Shown in pieces: positions 15,048 to 23,477 of a stretch of 39,249 nucleotides of DNA. The stretch lies in contig RHGE01000010.1 in the NCBI GenBank assembly GCA_004296775.1, positions 1 to 39,249 of the forward strand, read 5' to 3'. The translations under genes were made by a program, and so were the position numbers. Position 1 is the first letter of the stretch. Each line of letters starts with the position of its first letter. Source of the stretch: Marinilabiliaceae bacterium JC017 (lineage in GTDB: Bacteria; Bacteroidota; Bacteroidia; Bacteroidales; Marinilabiliaceae). The notes beneath the pieces are model-generated. The model did not search any database, was not told where the DNA came from, and saw nothing but the letters and a program-made list of their open reading frames with translations.

Positions 15048-16190
15048 ATGACTATTGATGAACGACTGGCGACAACCGAATTTCCGCTTCCTGCTATCAG
15101 GGAAGTGAACATGGCTAAACATGCCACGGGTATTAGCCTGGGGCTGGGTGAACTGAAGACTTTTCCGGTGGATAATAAGATAATTGAAGCCATGAATGCC
15201 AGCCTGCTAAATGGCGGAACAAGTTATACGCAAAATGCCGGTCTGCCCGAGTTGCGTCGTGTTGTGGCGGCACAACAGGAAAAACAGGATGGTTACTCCT
15301 ATACTGAGGAAAATGTGGTGGTGACCGTTGGGGTTCAGAATGCGGTTTATACCACTGTTAAAACCTTGAGCCTGCTCGGGGCCAAAAGGGTCTTGGTGCC
15401 GCAAGTGAATTTTGGTATCTACAAAAAGATCCCGGCTGAATTTGGATTGGAAGTGTGTACCTATCCATTAACAACTGATTTCGGTGTGGATATCAATGGA
15501 CTGTCGGCCATGTTGAAGCCGGATGATATAATCATTATCAATTCACCAGGTAATCCCACCGGGCGTGTTTTCTCAGCAGAAGAACAACAACAGCTGGCGG
15601 ATTTATTGCGTGAGAAATTAACTGAAGGATACGTGATATCCGATGAGATATATGGTCGTTTGGTTTATGAAGGCGCTCCTTTCCGTTCGTTCTCCAACTA
15701 TTTTGAGCGTACCATTGTGGTGGATGGTATTTCTAAAAGTGGTGCCGTAGCCGGGTTGCGGGTTGGTTGGGTAATTGCTCGTACCGCCAGACTGGCCAAA
15801 GCCATTACATCCAATAATGCCACCATCATTAGCACGCCGCCAACGGCCAATCAGTTTGCCGCCATTCCTGTGGTTGAAGGAGAGACGCAATCGACCATTG
15901 ATAACTATAATATAATTTTGAAGCGTAACCGGGATTTGGTTACCCGTGTGCTGGACCGGTTGTATATACCTTATGTGCTGCCAACCGGTAGCTTCTATAT
16001 ATTCCCTGATTTGAAAGATTTTGTGGGGGAAAACACAAAAGAGTTTTGCCTCTCTTTGGCTAAAAAAGAAAATGGTGTTGTCGTGATACCGGGAGTTGCT
16101 TTTGGTGCCCCCAATCATATACGTATTTCACTGGCTTCGGCTGAAATAGAGGAGGGGATGAGACGATTTGAGAAGGCAATGTGCAGTTAA
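15048..16190 (+). CDS. PLP-dependent aminotransferase, class I/II (fold type I)
   Basis: A cytoplasmic aminotransferase of unknown substrate. ATG15048 was preferred to GTG15042, which would add only two residues. The 380-residue product has the fold type I hallmarks: substrate-region GLGELKTFP, NSPGNPTGR (165-173), SDEIYGRLVY with the ring-nitrogen Asp199, the PLP lysine Lys230 in GISKSGAVAGLRVGW, and a C-terminal region with GSFYIFPDL and IRISLA. These match aspartate/aromatic aminotransferase-like enzymes, but substrate-determining residues cannot be read safely. The stop codon lies within the first unit of a heptamer array. Confidence 0.9.
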   Translation: MTIDERLATTEFPLPAIREVNMAKHATGISLGLGELKTFPVDNKIIEAMNASLLNGGTSYTQNAGLPELRRVVAAQQEKQDGYSYTEENVVVTVGVQNAVYTTVKTLSLLGAKRVLVPQVNFGIYKKIPAEFGLEVCTYPLTTDFGVDINGLSAMLKPDDIIIINSPGNPTGRVFSAEEQQQLADLLREKLTEGYVISDEIYGRLVYEGAPFRSFSNYFERTIVVDGISKSGAVAGLRVGWVIARTARLAKAITSNNATIISTPPTANQFAAIPVVEGETQSTIDNYNIILKRNRDLVTRVLDRLYIPYVLPTGSFYIFPDLKDFVGENTKEFCLSLAKKENGVVVIPGVAFGAPNHIRISLASAEIEEGMRRFEKAMCS

Positions 16191-16323
16191 CAGTGAACAG
16201 TTAACAGTTAACAGTGAACAGTGAACAATGACCAGTATACAATGATCAGTTAATGGTGAAATTAGCTAACTATTAACTGTTCACTGTATATTGCTAACTG
16301 TTCATTGTATGCTGTTAATTGTT
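16184..16323. repeat. Heptamer array with an inverted half, at two convergent gene ends
   Basis: Eleven 7-bp units of the form CAGTTAA/CAGTGAA fill 16184-16260, and nine units of the complementary form AACTGTT/CACTGTA fill 16261-16323: twenty heptamers in one unbroken phase. The two halves could pair as a long imperfect hairpin. The stop codons of the aminotransferase (plus strand) and the MaoC-like gene (minus strand) both lie inside it. Confidence 0.88.
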
Positions 16324-16782
16324 AAAATGATACAGGAATACAATTTCGCCTTCGTAGGCAGGTTTCCTGTTTCCTTCAATTTCCAGTTTAATACCAATAA
16401 AAGCTTTGGTTACGCCACGCAGGTTTTTAACGTCATTGACTTTAGCGTGTAGTCTGACTTTGCTATTAACCAATACCGGCGCATTAAATTTTAGTTTTTC
16501 AATACCATAGTTTACCTGCAGTTTCAGGTTCTGTACATCTACAATTTGGTTCCACAGATGAGGCAAAATTGATAATGTTAGATAACCATGAGCGATGGTG
16601 TTGCCAAACGGTGATTCGTTTTTGGCTTTTTCCACATCCACATGAATCCATTGATGATCGAGTGTAGCATCGGCAAATTGGTTAATTTGCTCCTGGGTAA
16701 ATTCATGGTAGTCTGAAATGCCTAAATCATGGCCGATTAGTTTTTCTAGTTCATCAAAACTCTTAATTATTACTTTACTCAT
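16315..16782 (-). CDS. MaoC-like dehydratase, (R)-specific enoyl-CoA hydratase type
   Basis: A hot-dog-fold protein that would hydrate (R)-specific enoyl-CoA or dehydrate hydroxyacyl-CoA. The start at 16782 gives MSKVIIKSFDELEKLIG, the usual N-terminus of the family; the upstream start at 16818 adds twelve unremarkable residues. The hydratase-2 motif is complete: FADATLDHQWIHVD with the catalytic Asp/His pair, followed by FGNTIAHGYLTLS. At 155 residues the length is normal for a single-domain member. No fatty-acid or polyhydroxyalkanoate genes lie nearby, so the pathway is not indicated. Its final Asn-Asn codons come from the heptamer array. Confidence 0.9.
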   Translation of the reverse strand: MSKVIIKSFDELEKLIGHDLGISDYHEFTQEQINQFADATLDHQWIHVDVEKAKNESPFGNTIAHGYLTLSILPHLWNQIVDVQNLKLQVNYGIEKLKFNAPVLVNSKVRLHAKVNDVKNLRGVTKAFIGIKLEIEGNRKPAYEGEIVFLYHFNN

Positions 16783-16818
16783 GTCTTCCTGATTTGTATT
16801 TACAATCTGTTTGACCAT

Positions 16819-17002
16819 TTATTTAGACCAGTTATTCTGATTGTCATGCCAAAAGGTATTTAAAAGTCAAGAACCGTATGGTTATTGACAGTTTTAATAC
16901 TGATTGGAATAAATGGTAACAAAAATGGGTGCTAATATAGATATTTTCTATTCAAATGTAATATTCGTCCAAGAGTAGCCTCGTTCCTGAAACCAGTCAT
17001 GA
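16819..17002. other. Intergenic, no gene or structure seen
   Basis: AT-rich DNA between the MaoC-like gene's 5' side and the second heptamer array; it presumably holds the MaoC promoter, but I see no clear motif. Confidence 0.4.
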
Positions 17003-17156
17003 TTGTTAACTGCTAACTGTTAATTGATCATTGTTAACTGCTCCCTGCTAATTGTTCCCTGTTAACTGATCCCTGTTCCCTGCTAACTGTTCCCTGTTGA
17101 CTGATCGCTGTTCCCTGCTAACTGTTAACTGATCACTGCTCCTTGTTAACTGTTTA
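17003..17156. repeat. Heptamer array at the 3' end of the ABC-F gene
   Basis: Twenty-two consecutive 7-bp units of the form CTGTTAA, CTGCTAA, CTGTTCC, CTGATCC and similar, in one phase. The consensus is roughly YTGNTNN, related to the unit at 16184-16323. The ABC-F stop codon (17146-17148) lies within it, so the protein's last two residues are repeat-encoded. Confidence 0.88.
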
Positions 17157-18789
17157 TCGTTTTCTCCAGTTCTGTCAGATTCTCCATCTTTTTAGTATGC
17201 AGAAAGCTCTTGATATCCCCAAGGTGTTCTTTCACCCTTTTATTACCAAATTCATAAACTTTTTCCACCAGGCCATCGAGGAAATCACGGTCGTGTGATA
17301 CCAGGATCAGGGTCCCGTCATAATCTTTCAAGGCACTTTTTAGAATGTCTTTAGTTTTCAGATCCAGGTGGTTGGTTGGCTCATCCAGAATCAACAAGTT
17401 CACCGGTTCCAACAGGAGTTTAATCATGGCAAGTCGGGTGCGTTCGCCGCCTGAGAGTACTTTTACCTTCTTGGTGGAGTTGTCACCGCCAAACATAAAG
17501 GCCCCCAGGATATCTTTTATCTTGGTGCGAATATCTCCCTTGGCCACATCATCAATGGTTTGAAAAATGGTCAGTTCTTCATCTAAAAGGGAAGCCTGAT
17601 TCTGTGCGAAATAGCCAATCTTGGTATTGTGACCAAGCGTGAGTGTACCGTCATAGTCAATCTCATTCATGATGGTTTTTACCAGTGTTGACTTTCCTTC
17701 TCCGTTTTTTCCCACAAAGGCCACTTTATCGCCTCGCTCAATGGTCAAGGAGGCATTTGAAAAGACATTGTGATCCCCATAGCTCTTGGATACTTCATCC
17801 GCTATTACGGGATAGGTGCCTGAACGGGGAGACGGGGGAAACTTGAGTCGCAGGGCCGAAGTGTCCTCTTCATCCACTTCCACCAACTCCAGCTTATCCA
17901 GCATTTTAACCCGTGATTGCACTTGTAATGTTTTAGAATAGGTCCCCTTAAAACGTTCGATAAATGCTTGATTATCGGCGATCATCTTTTGCTGTTCTTC
18001 ATAGGCTTTTATTTGTTGTTGGCGGCGTTCCTGGCGTAATACCAGGTATTTGGAATAGTTTACCTTGTAATCGTAGATGCGTCCCATGGTTACTTCAATA
18101 GTACGGGTGGTGATGCTATCCACGAAAGCCCGGTCGTGTGAGATAACCATCACGGCTTTACCACAGTTGATGAGAAACTCTTCCAGCCACTGTATGGACT
18201 CAATATCCAAATGGTTGGTGGGTTCATCCAGTAAGATGAGGTCGGGCTTTTTTAATAATATCTTAGCCAATTCAATACGCATGCGCCAGCCACCACTGAA
18301 TTCACTGGTAGGACGGGTGAAATCTTCACGCATAAAACCCAGTCCCAATAATATCTTCTCTACTTCCGCGTCGAAATTGGTCTCCTCTATGGAGTAGTAT
18401 TTTTCGCTTAGTGTCGATACTTTTTCAATCAGTTCATAGTAGCTTTCCGATTCATAGTCGGTACGAGATGATAGTTCATTGTTCAGGATTTCAATTTCAC
18501 GTTCCATCTCAAACAGATGGGCAAAAGCCTGGGAGGCCTCCTCAAATACAGTGCGGCTATCTTCCGTTATCAGGTGCTGAGGCAGGTAAGCGATCACTTT
18601 ATCTTTGGGTGTAGATATCCGGCCACCATTGGCCTGCCTTGCTCCGGCAATGATCTTTAGCAAAGTCGATTTACCGGCCCCGTTTTTACCCATCAGGGCA
18701 ATGCGGTCTTTTTCGTTTATAACAAAGGATATATTTTTAAAAAGGGTCGTTGCCCCAAATTCCACCGTCAATCCGTCAACTGATATCAT
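17146..18789 (-). CDS. ABC-F family ATPase (ribosome-associated type)
   Basis: A soluble protein with two ATP-binding cassettes in one chain and no membrane segments, the ABC-F pattern. Such proteins act on the ribosomal E site in translation or antibiotic protection. First cassette: Walker A GKNGAGKS (34-41), signature SGGWRMR, Walker B LILLDEPTNHLD. Second cassette: GKNGEGKS, LSGGERTRLAM, LLILDEPTNHLD. Between them lies the charged linker with RQERRQQQIKAYEEQQK, typical of the interdomain arm. At 547 residues it resembles the YdiF/Uup-like housekeeping subgroup, but without the long C-terminal coiled coil of Uup. A dispersed-repeat copy lies 32 nt upstream of the start. Confidence 0.93.
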   Translation of the reverse strand: MISVDGLTVEFGATTLFKNISFVINEKDRIALMGKNGAGKSTLLKIIAGARQANGGRISTPKDKVIAYLPQHLITEDSRTVFEEASQAFAHLFEMEREIEILNNELSSRTDYESESYYELIEKVSTLSEKYYSIEETNFDAEVEKILLGLGFMREDFTRPTSEFSGGWRMRIELAKILLKKPDLILLDEPTNHLDIESIQWLEEFLINCGKAVMVISHDRAFVDSITTRTIEVTMGRIYDYKVNYSKYLVLRQERRQQQIKAYEEQQKMIADNQAFIERFKGTYSKTLQVQSRVKMLDKLELVEVDEEDTSALRLKFPPSPRSGTYPVIADEVSKSYGDHNVFSNASLTIERGDKVAFVGKNGEGKSTLVKTIMNEIDYDGTLTLGHNTKIGYFAQNQASLLDEELTIFQTIDDVAKGDIRTKIKDILGAFMFGGDNSTKKVKVLSGGERTRLAMIKLLLEPVNLLILDEPTNHLDLKTKDILKSALKDYDGTLILVSHDRDFLDGLVEKVYEFGNKRVKEHLGDIKSFLHTKKMENLTELEKTINS

Positions 18790-18820
18790 CTCACATCTTT
18801 AAAATGAGCGGCAAATATAA

Positions 18821-18871
18821 TAATAGATCGTTAGAGTTTAGATAAAAGACAGGAGACTGATAGGGAAATTA
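18821..18871 (-). repeat. ~50-bp dispersed repeat upstream of the ABC-F gene
   Basis: On the minus strand it reads TATCAGTCTCCTGTC, then TTTATCTAAACTCTAACGAT. It ends 32 nt before the ABC-F start, in that gene's orientation. The rest of 18790-19094 has a GTCCC-AAA-GGGAC hairpin followed by T residues (18943-18961) and the element at 18997. Confidence 0.6.
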
Positions 18872-18996
18872 CTTTTTAGGAGAATCTGTCGTCCCTATTG
18901 GTCTTTGTGGAAAATGAACACGTTTATATTATCATACTATTGGTCCCAAAGGGACTTTTTTAGTGATTTCAGTGCCAGTGGTACGATAGTATATTA

Positions 18997-19063
18997 ATAA
19001 TATGAGAACAGGAAGTGCCGTAGGTACGAAAGAATAATTTAAAACCAATTTCCCTGTAAACAT
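18997..19063. repeat. Small inverted-repeat element, copy 2 (diverged)
   Basis: ATGAGAACAGGAAGTGCCG, then TAGGT, then GAAAGAATAATTT closely match 13118-13188. The right terminal repeat (TTTCCCTGTAAACATGA) has decayed. Confidence 0.6.
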
Positions 19064-19094
19064 GATGTGTTTCTGTGATTGGTTTACGTATGCG

Positions 19095-22000
19095 TTATTT
19101 CTGTTTTAAGTATTGACTGGGTGTCATGCCAAAATGTTTTTTGAAAATCTGGCTAAAATATTTAGGATCCGAGAAGCCGATCATATAGGCCGTTTCACTG
19201 ATGTTTCTCTTCTCTTCCTTCATAATACGAGCCGCTTCTTTTAGTTTAATGGTCATCAAAAATTTTTGAGGTGAGAGGTCTGTGAGTGATTTAATCTTAC
19301 GGTACAAAACAGGGCGACTGATGCCTATTTCGCTGGCTGTCGCTTCTACGGACAACTCCGGATTATCAATATTGTTGATGATATAGGTGCGGATTTTTTC
19401 CAGGAATTCTTCATCAGCATTGGTGGGAGATGCTTCTTTTACATTGCTCGATGGGAGTAGAAATTTCTTTTTAAGCAGTTGGCGGTTCTTTAAAAGATTT
19501 TTAATCTGTGCCCGGAGCAGTTTTATGTCAAAAGGTTTTTCCAGGTAGGCATCTGCCCCGTGTTCAATGCCTTCTCTTTTGTATTCTGGTGAGTCGAGAG
19601 CTGTCAGCAGAATAATGGGAATGTGACAAGTGACCAATTCGCTTTTAAGTTTCAAACAAAGCTGGTGGCCATTCATTTTGGGCATCATTACATCCGAAAC
19701 AATAATGTCGGGCATTATTTCCATTGCTTTTTCTACGCCTTCAGCGCCATCGGCTGCTTTGTAAACCTGGTAATCGTTGCTAAGTTCCAGGCATAACGTT
19801 TCCAGAAGTTCCGGATTGTCTTCTACCAACAACAATTTGGGTCCGTTGGTCTCAGGGGGTATTTCTTCGGAACGGGATTGTACGATGGGAGTGCGTTGTT
19901 GAACTGCATCTGATGGATGACGCATTTCCTCCTCAGAGAAATGCTGATTCCCCAAACGAAGTTTGATGATAAAGGTGGAGCCTTTACCGTATTCACTGGT
20001 AAAGGATATTTTGCCTTTGTGGAGTTCTGTCAGTTGCTTGGTGAGCATTAAACCAACACCGCTTCCTACCTCTTGTGAGTTTATGGCATTGGTTGCCCTG
20101 TAATAACGTTGGAAAATGTTTTTTTGTTGATGGGCCGGAATGCCTTCGCCGGTATCTGATACACTAATAACTGCATATTTTTGTGTAATCTCGATAGTCA
20201 CCTTAATCGCTCCCCCTTTGGGCGTGTATTTAAACGCATTGGATAAAAGATTGTACATGATCTTTTCCATCTTACTCTTATCGAACCATAAGGGTATTTC
20301 GGAGTCCGGTTGGATTATGGATACATCAATGTTTTTTTCTTCGGCAAGAGGGGTGAAGGATTCAACCCTCTCAGTGATGAATGCACCCAAGGGGTGCTCA
20401 TCTGCCTGGAGCTGCATTTTTTTTAAATCTGCTTTCTGGAAGTCCAATAGTTGATTAACCAGGTTGGTCAGGCGGTCAACATTTCGCTTAACCAATACCA
20501 GGTTGCGATTCTCTTTCTCATCATTACTCATCGTTTCCGCCATCTTTTCTATAGGTAATTTAATGAGAGATAAGGGGGTTCGAAGATCGTGAGCGATGGA
20601 AATAAAAAACTGTTGCTTTTCAGTGGCATGTTTCTCCTGAATAATAATGTGGTAGTAGTGTAGCGTCAGGAATAACAAACAAAGTAGTATCAAGGCATAT
20701 AGGAAAAAGGCCCAATAGGTTTTCCAAAAGGGTTTATCAATTTTAATTGAAAACTCTTTGATCTCTTTCTGCCAGATGCCATCGTCGTTGGATACCATTA
20801 CTTTGAACACAAAATCACCAGGAGGTAATTTCGAATAGATGGCTTCACGTACGGATGTGGGGCCATTCCAATGGTTCTCGAAGCCTTCAAGTTTCCATTT
20901 GAACTTAATTTTCTGAGGATTGGTATAACTGATGGCGCCAAACGAAAAGCTCAGGGAGTTTTGATCATGCGCTAAACGAATACCGTTCTGTAAATTGATG
21001 TTTCGGGTTAATGGACCTTCCGGGTTTATTTCCAGTTTCTTGCCAAATAGTTTGATATTGTTGAGAATGGGAGTAGTAATTTGGGTCGACTTGGTGATTT
21101 CGTCCGGATAGAAGAATGAGATGCCTTTGGGGCCACCATATATCAGTTGTCCTGAACTATGCAGAAAGACAGCGTTCTCTGAAAATTCAGTATTGGCCAA
21201 TCCGTCACTTTTATTGTAATTATCGAAGACGTTGGAGGCATCATTGTAACTTGATAAGCCGCCGGTGGAACTGATCCACATTTTGTTTTGATTGTCCCAG
21301 GTAATACTGCGGATATAATTGGAGGGCAATCCCTCCTCGGTAGTTAGTATTTTTATGGAATCATTGTCCTGATTCCATTCAATGAGCCCTTTGGCATCAG
21401 TTCCCAAACAGAGTTTGTTTAGAGTAGGATGTTTAGCAATGCAAATGATACGACTGCTGATTAATGAATTATGTTTGGGTCGGCTCACTTCCAATGTTTG
21501 CTGATCCACTATGAACAGACCAAATAGTGTTCCTACATAAATGGATTGGTTATATTCAAAAAGGGACCTGACATTGGATACATTTACCCGTTGTCTTATG
21601 TTTTTTGATTCGTCAATGACGGTGATGCCGCCCCAGATACCGCCGGTCCATATTCTTTTTTGTTGATCCATTATTACCTGGTACAGGTGGTTGGTTTCTG
21701 TTTGATGGATGCCTTTGCCGTTTTTGTAGAAACGTTTTTTTGTGAAGTCCCGGGCGTTTAGCTTAAACAAGCCACGCCCATAGGTAGCCACCCAGATGTG
21801 ATCCTTTTCTCCTTTACACATTGCCATGACATGGAAGGGCTTGTGCTTCGGATTGAATAGCGATGGAATGTGTCTCCATTTGTTTTTGTCGGCTGAATAG
21901 ATGCTTATGCCCGTTTTTGTTCCGATCCATGTTTGTTGGTTGTCTTTTTCAAGGATGGAATTAACCGTGTTATTGCGCAGGCTATTAGTGATGTGTGGCT

Positions 22001-23069
22001 GGTGTTGAGCTATCTGGAATTGCTTCTTGTTGGGATCCGCAAAATTAACGCCGCCTCCGTAAGTCGCTGCCCATAAAATGTTGTCTTTGCTGTAGTATAG
22101 TTTATAGACGCCATTGGACGATAAGGAAGAGGCATCGTTGTCGTTAGATATATAGGTTTTTACTACCTGCAAGGCTGTATCAACGATCATTATTCCAATG
22201 CCATCCAAGGCAATGGCATAATTCTTTTCAGGTGTAGAAACGATATCGGTGATGGGAATGTTTTTGTCCTTTAAACCCATAAAAGTATGGCGTAGCAGAG
22301 TGAGCTGGTCGTTTTGTCGTTCTACCAGGTACAGCTCTGAATCCCTGGTGCCTACTAATAGGCGGGAAGTATCAATGGGGTATATCGCCATAATGTCTTT
22401 TTCGCCAAGTGGTTTGGTGGTATCGAAGGGGTGAACGATATCATTGATGGCTAATGTTTGTTTATTAATACGATACAGACCATTGATGGATCCTACCCAG
22501 ATGCTGTTGGCATCGCATCGTTCAATAGTATTGACACCACTTTTAATGTCTTTGATCTGAACCAGTTGTTGGGTGGAAAGGTTGAAATAAAACAATCCGC
22601 CGGTAGTGCCTATCCATAACTCCTTATCGTTTTCTGAGAGTAGTGCATAAATATTAAATAATGCATCATCCTGTTTGAACGGTAATATTTTATGGAATAG
22701 ATCTGCTTCCCGGTCATAAGCATAGAGATTACCATTTTTAGTGCCACATAAAATATCAAAGTGATCGGATAGTATCAGGCAATTGATGATGTCATCGTTA
22801 GCAAAAAAACCTTCCGGTGACGACATGGAGTAATGTTGGATATCGTTACCATTGAATTTATCTAAACCATTGTGGGTAGCAAACCACATGTAGCCTTCTT
22901 TGTCTTGAATAACCGAAACCACCCGGCTGTTTTTTAAGCCTTCATCGACTGATATTTGCTGGAACTTGTATTCTTTAGTTGCTTTGATTGAAATACAATT
23001 AGTAAATAGTGCGATTGTAAGCACCAGGGTTTTAAAAACCAATTTGTTGAGTGACGTAATCGAAGACAT
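19095..23069 (-). CDS. Hybrid two-component system sensor/regulator (HTCS)
   Basis: A single-chain sensor, kinase and transcription factor that usually controls the adjacent polysaccharide locus. Order in 1324 residues: signal peptide; two seven-bladed propellers (many Reg_prop blades such as GYMWFATHNGLDKFNG, ELWIGTTGGLFYF and HIWVATYGRGLFKL); Y_Y_Y domain (about 690-775); one membrane segment (about 786-808); HisKA with phospho-acceptor His827 in SIAHDLRTPLS; HATPase (NLLSNAFKYTP, DTGEGIP); receiver with phospho-acceptor Asp1126 in SDVMMPKMNG; and a C-terminal AraC helix-turn-helix. All catalytic residues are present. The propeller binds the inducing oligosaccharide in the periplasm. Divergent from susC, with a 408-nt gap between starts. 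Confidence 0.95.
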   Translation of the reverse strand: MSSITSLNKLVFKTLVLTIALFTNCISIKATKEYKFQQISVDEGLKNSRVVSVIQDKEGYMWFATHNGLDKFNGNDIQHYSMSSPEGFFANDDIINCLILSDHFDILCGTKNGNLYAYDREADLFHKILPFKQDDALFNIYALLSENDKELWIGTTGGLFYFNLSTQQLVQIKDIKSGVNTIERCDANSIWVGSINGLYRINKQTLAINDIVHPFDTTKPLGEKDIMAIYPIDTSRLLVGTRDSELYLVERQNDQLTLLRHTFMGLKDKNIPITDIVSTPEKNYAIALDGIGIMIVDTALQVVKTYISNDNDASSLSSNGVYKLYYSKDNILWAATYGGGVNFADPNKKQFQIAQHQPHITNSLRNNTVNSILEKDNQQTWIGTKTGISIYSADKNKWRHIPSLFNPKHKPFHVMAMCKGEKDHIWVATYGRGLFKLNARDFTKKRFYKNGKGIHQTETNHLYQVIMDQQKRIWTGGIWGGITVIDESKNIRQRVNVSNVRSLFEYNQSIYVGTLFGLFIVDQQTLEVSRPKHNSLISSRIICIAKHPTLNKLCLGTDAKGLIEWNQDNDSIKILTTEEGLPSNYIRSITWDNQNKMWISSTGGLSSYNDASNVFDNYNKSDGLANTEFSENAVFLHSSGQLIYGGPKGISFFYPDEITKSTQITTPILNNIKLFGKKLEINPEGPLTRNINLQNGIRLAHDQNSLSFSFGAISYTNPQKIKFKWKLEGFENHWNGPTSVREAIYSKLPPGDFVFKVMVSNDDGIWQKEIKEFSIKIDKPFWKTYWAFFLYALILLCLLFLTLHYYHIIIQEKHATEKQQFFISIAHDLRTPLSLIKLPIEKMAETMSNDEKENRNLVLVKRNVDRLTNLVNQLLDFQKADLKKMQLQADEHPLGAFITERVESFTPLAEEKNIDVSIIQPDSEIPLWFDKSKMEKIMYNLLSNAFKYTPKGGAIKVTIEITQKYAVISVSDTGEGIPAHQQKNIFQRYYRATNAINSQEVGSGVGLMLTKQLTELHKGKISFTSEYGKGSTFIIKLRLGNQHFSEEEMRHPSDAVQQRTPIVQSRSEEIPPETNGPKLLLVEDNPELLETLCLELSNDYQVYKAADGAEGVEKAMEIMPDIIVSDVMMPKMNGHQLCLKLKSELVTCHIPIILLTALDSPEYKREGIEHGADAYLEKPFDIKLLRAQIKNLLKNRQLLKKKFLLPSSNVKEASPTNADEEFLEKIRTYIINNIDNPELSVEATASEIGISRPVLYRKIKSLTDLSPQKFLMTIKLKEAARIMKEEKRNISETAYMIGFSDPKYFSQIFKKHFGMTPSQYLKQK

Positions 23070-23477
23070 GAAAATCCGACAAGTTTAGACGTTATACAAT
23101 CAAAGGTAATGATTAATTTATTACGAATTTTGCACCAGAACGTTAGAAAGTGAAGGAATATAGAGTAGGTATGAAAAATCGTTCCTATAGGGGATATAAA
23201 ACGTTCATGTGCTTGTGCCCAAAGGTGATTTGGTTTTAATTTTAGAATTATTACCTGATTGTTGAAAAGGGGAACGACAAGGTAAACCGAAAGATAGTTT
23301 GACCTGTTATTGAGGTTTAAATTAATGGATTATGCTTGCGATTGTTTGTTTTTTTCAACTGTTATAGGAGGGTGAATCTTTTTTATAGCCTTTTGGAACG
23401 ATTTCTACCGGTATCCCATTGATCGGAGGTTGTAAAATTGCATTGATGAAAAATGTAAGAACTAAAAATTCCAATTT
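23070..23477. other. Divergent regulatory region between HTCS and susC
   Basis: No gene seen. It should carry the promoters of both directions and the HTCS binding site. A weak match to the Bacteroidota promoter is TATGCTTG at 23331-23338 with ATTG at 23309-23312, which would leave a leader of about 130 nt before susC; confidence is low. A short GC-rich phrase near 23181 resembles one near 18895. Confidence 0.3.

Noticed and set aside
18943-18961. Intrinsic terminator for the HTCS gene
   Set aside because: The GTCCC-AAA-GGGAC hairpin is followed by T residues on the plus strand only, whereas both flanking genes are on the minus strand; more likely part of a repeat.
23309-23338. susC promoter
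   Set aside because: TATGCTTG with ATTG about 18 bp before it is only an approximate match to the Bacteroidota consensus, too weak to list as a feature of its own.
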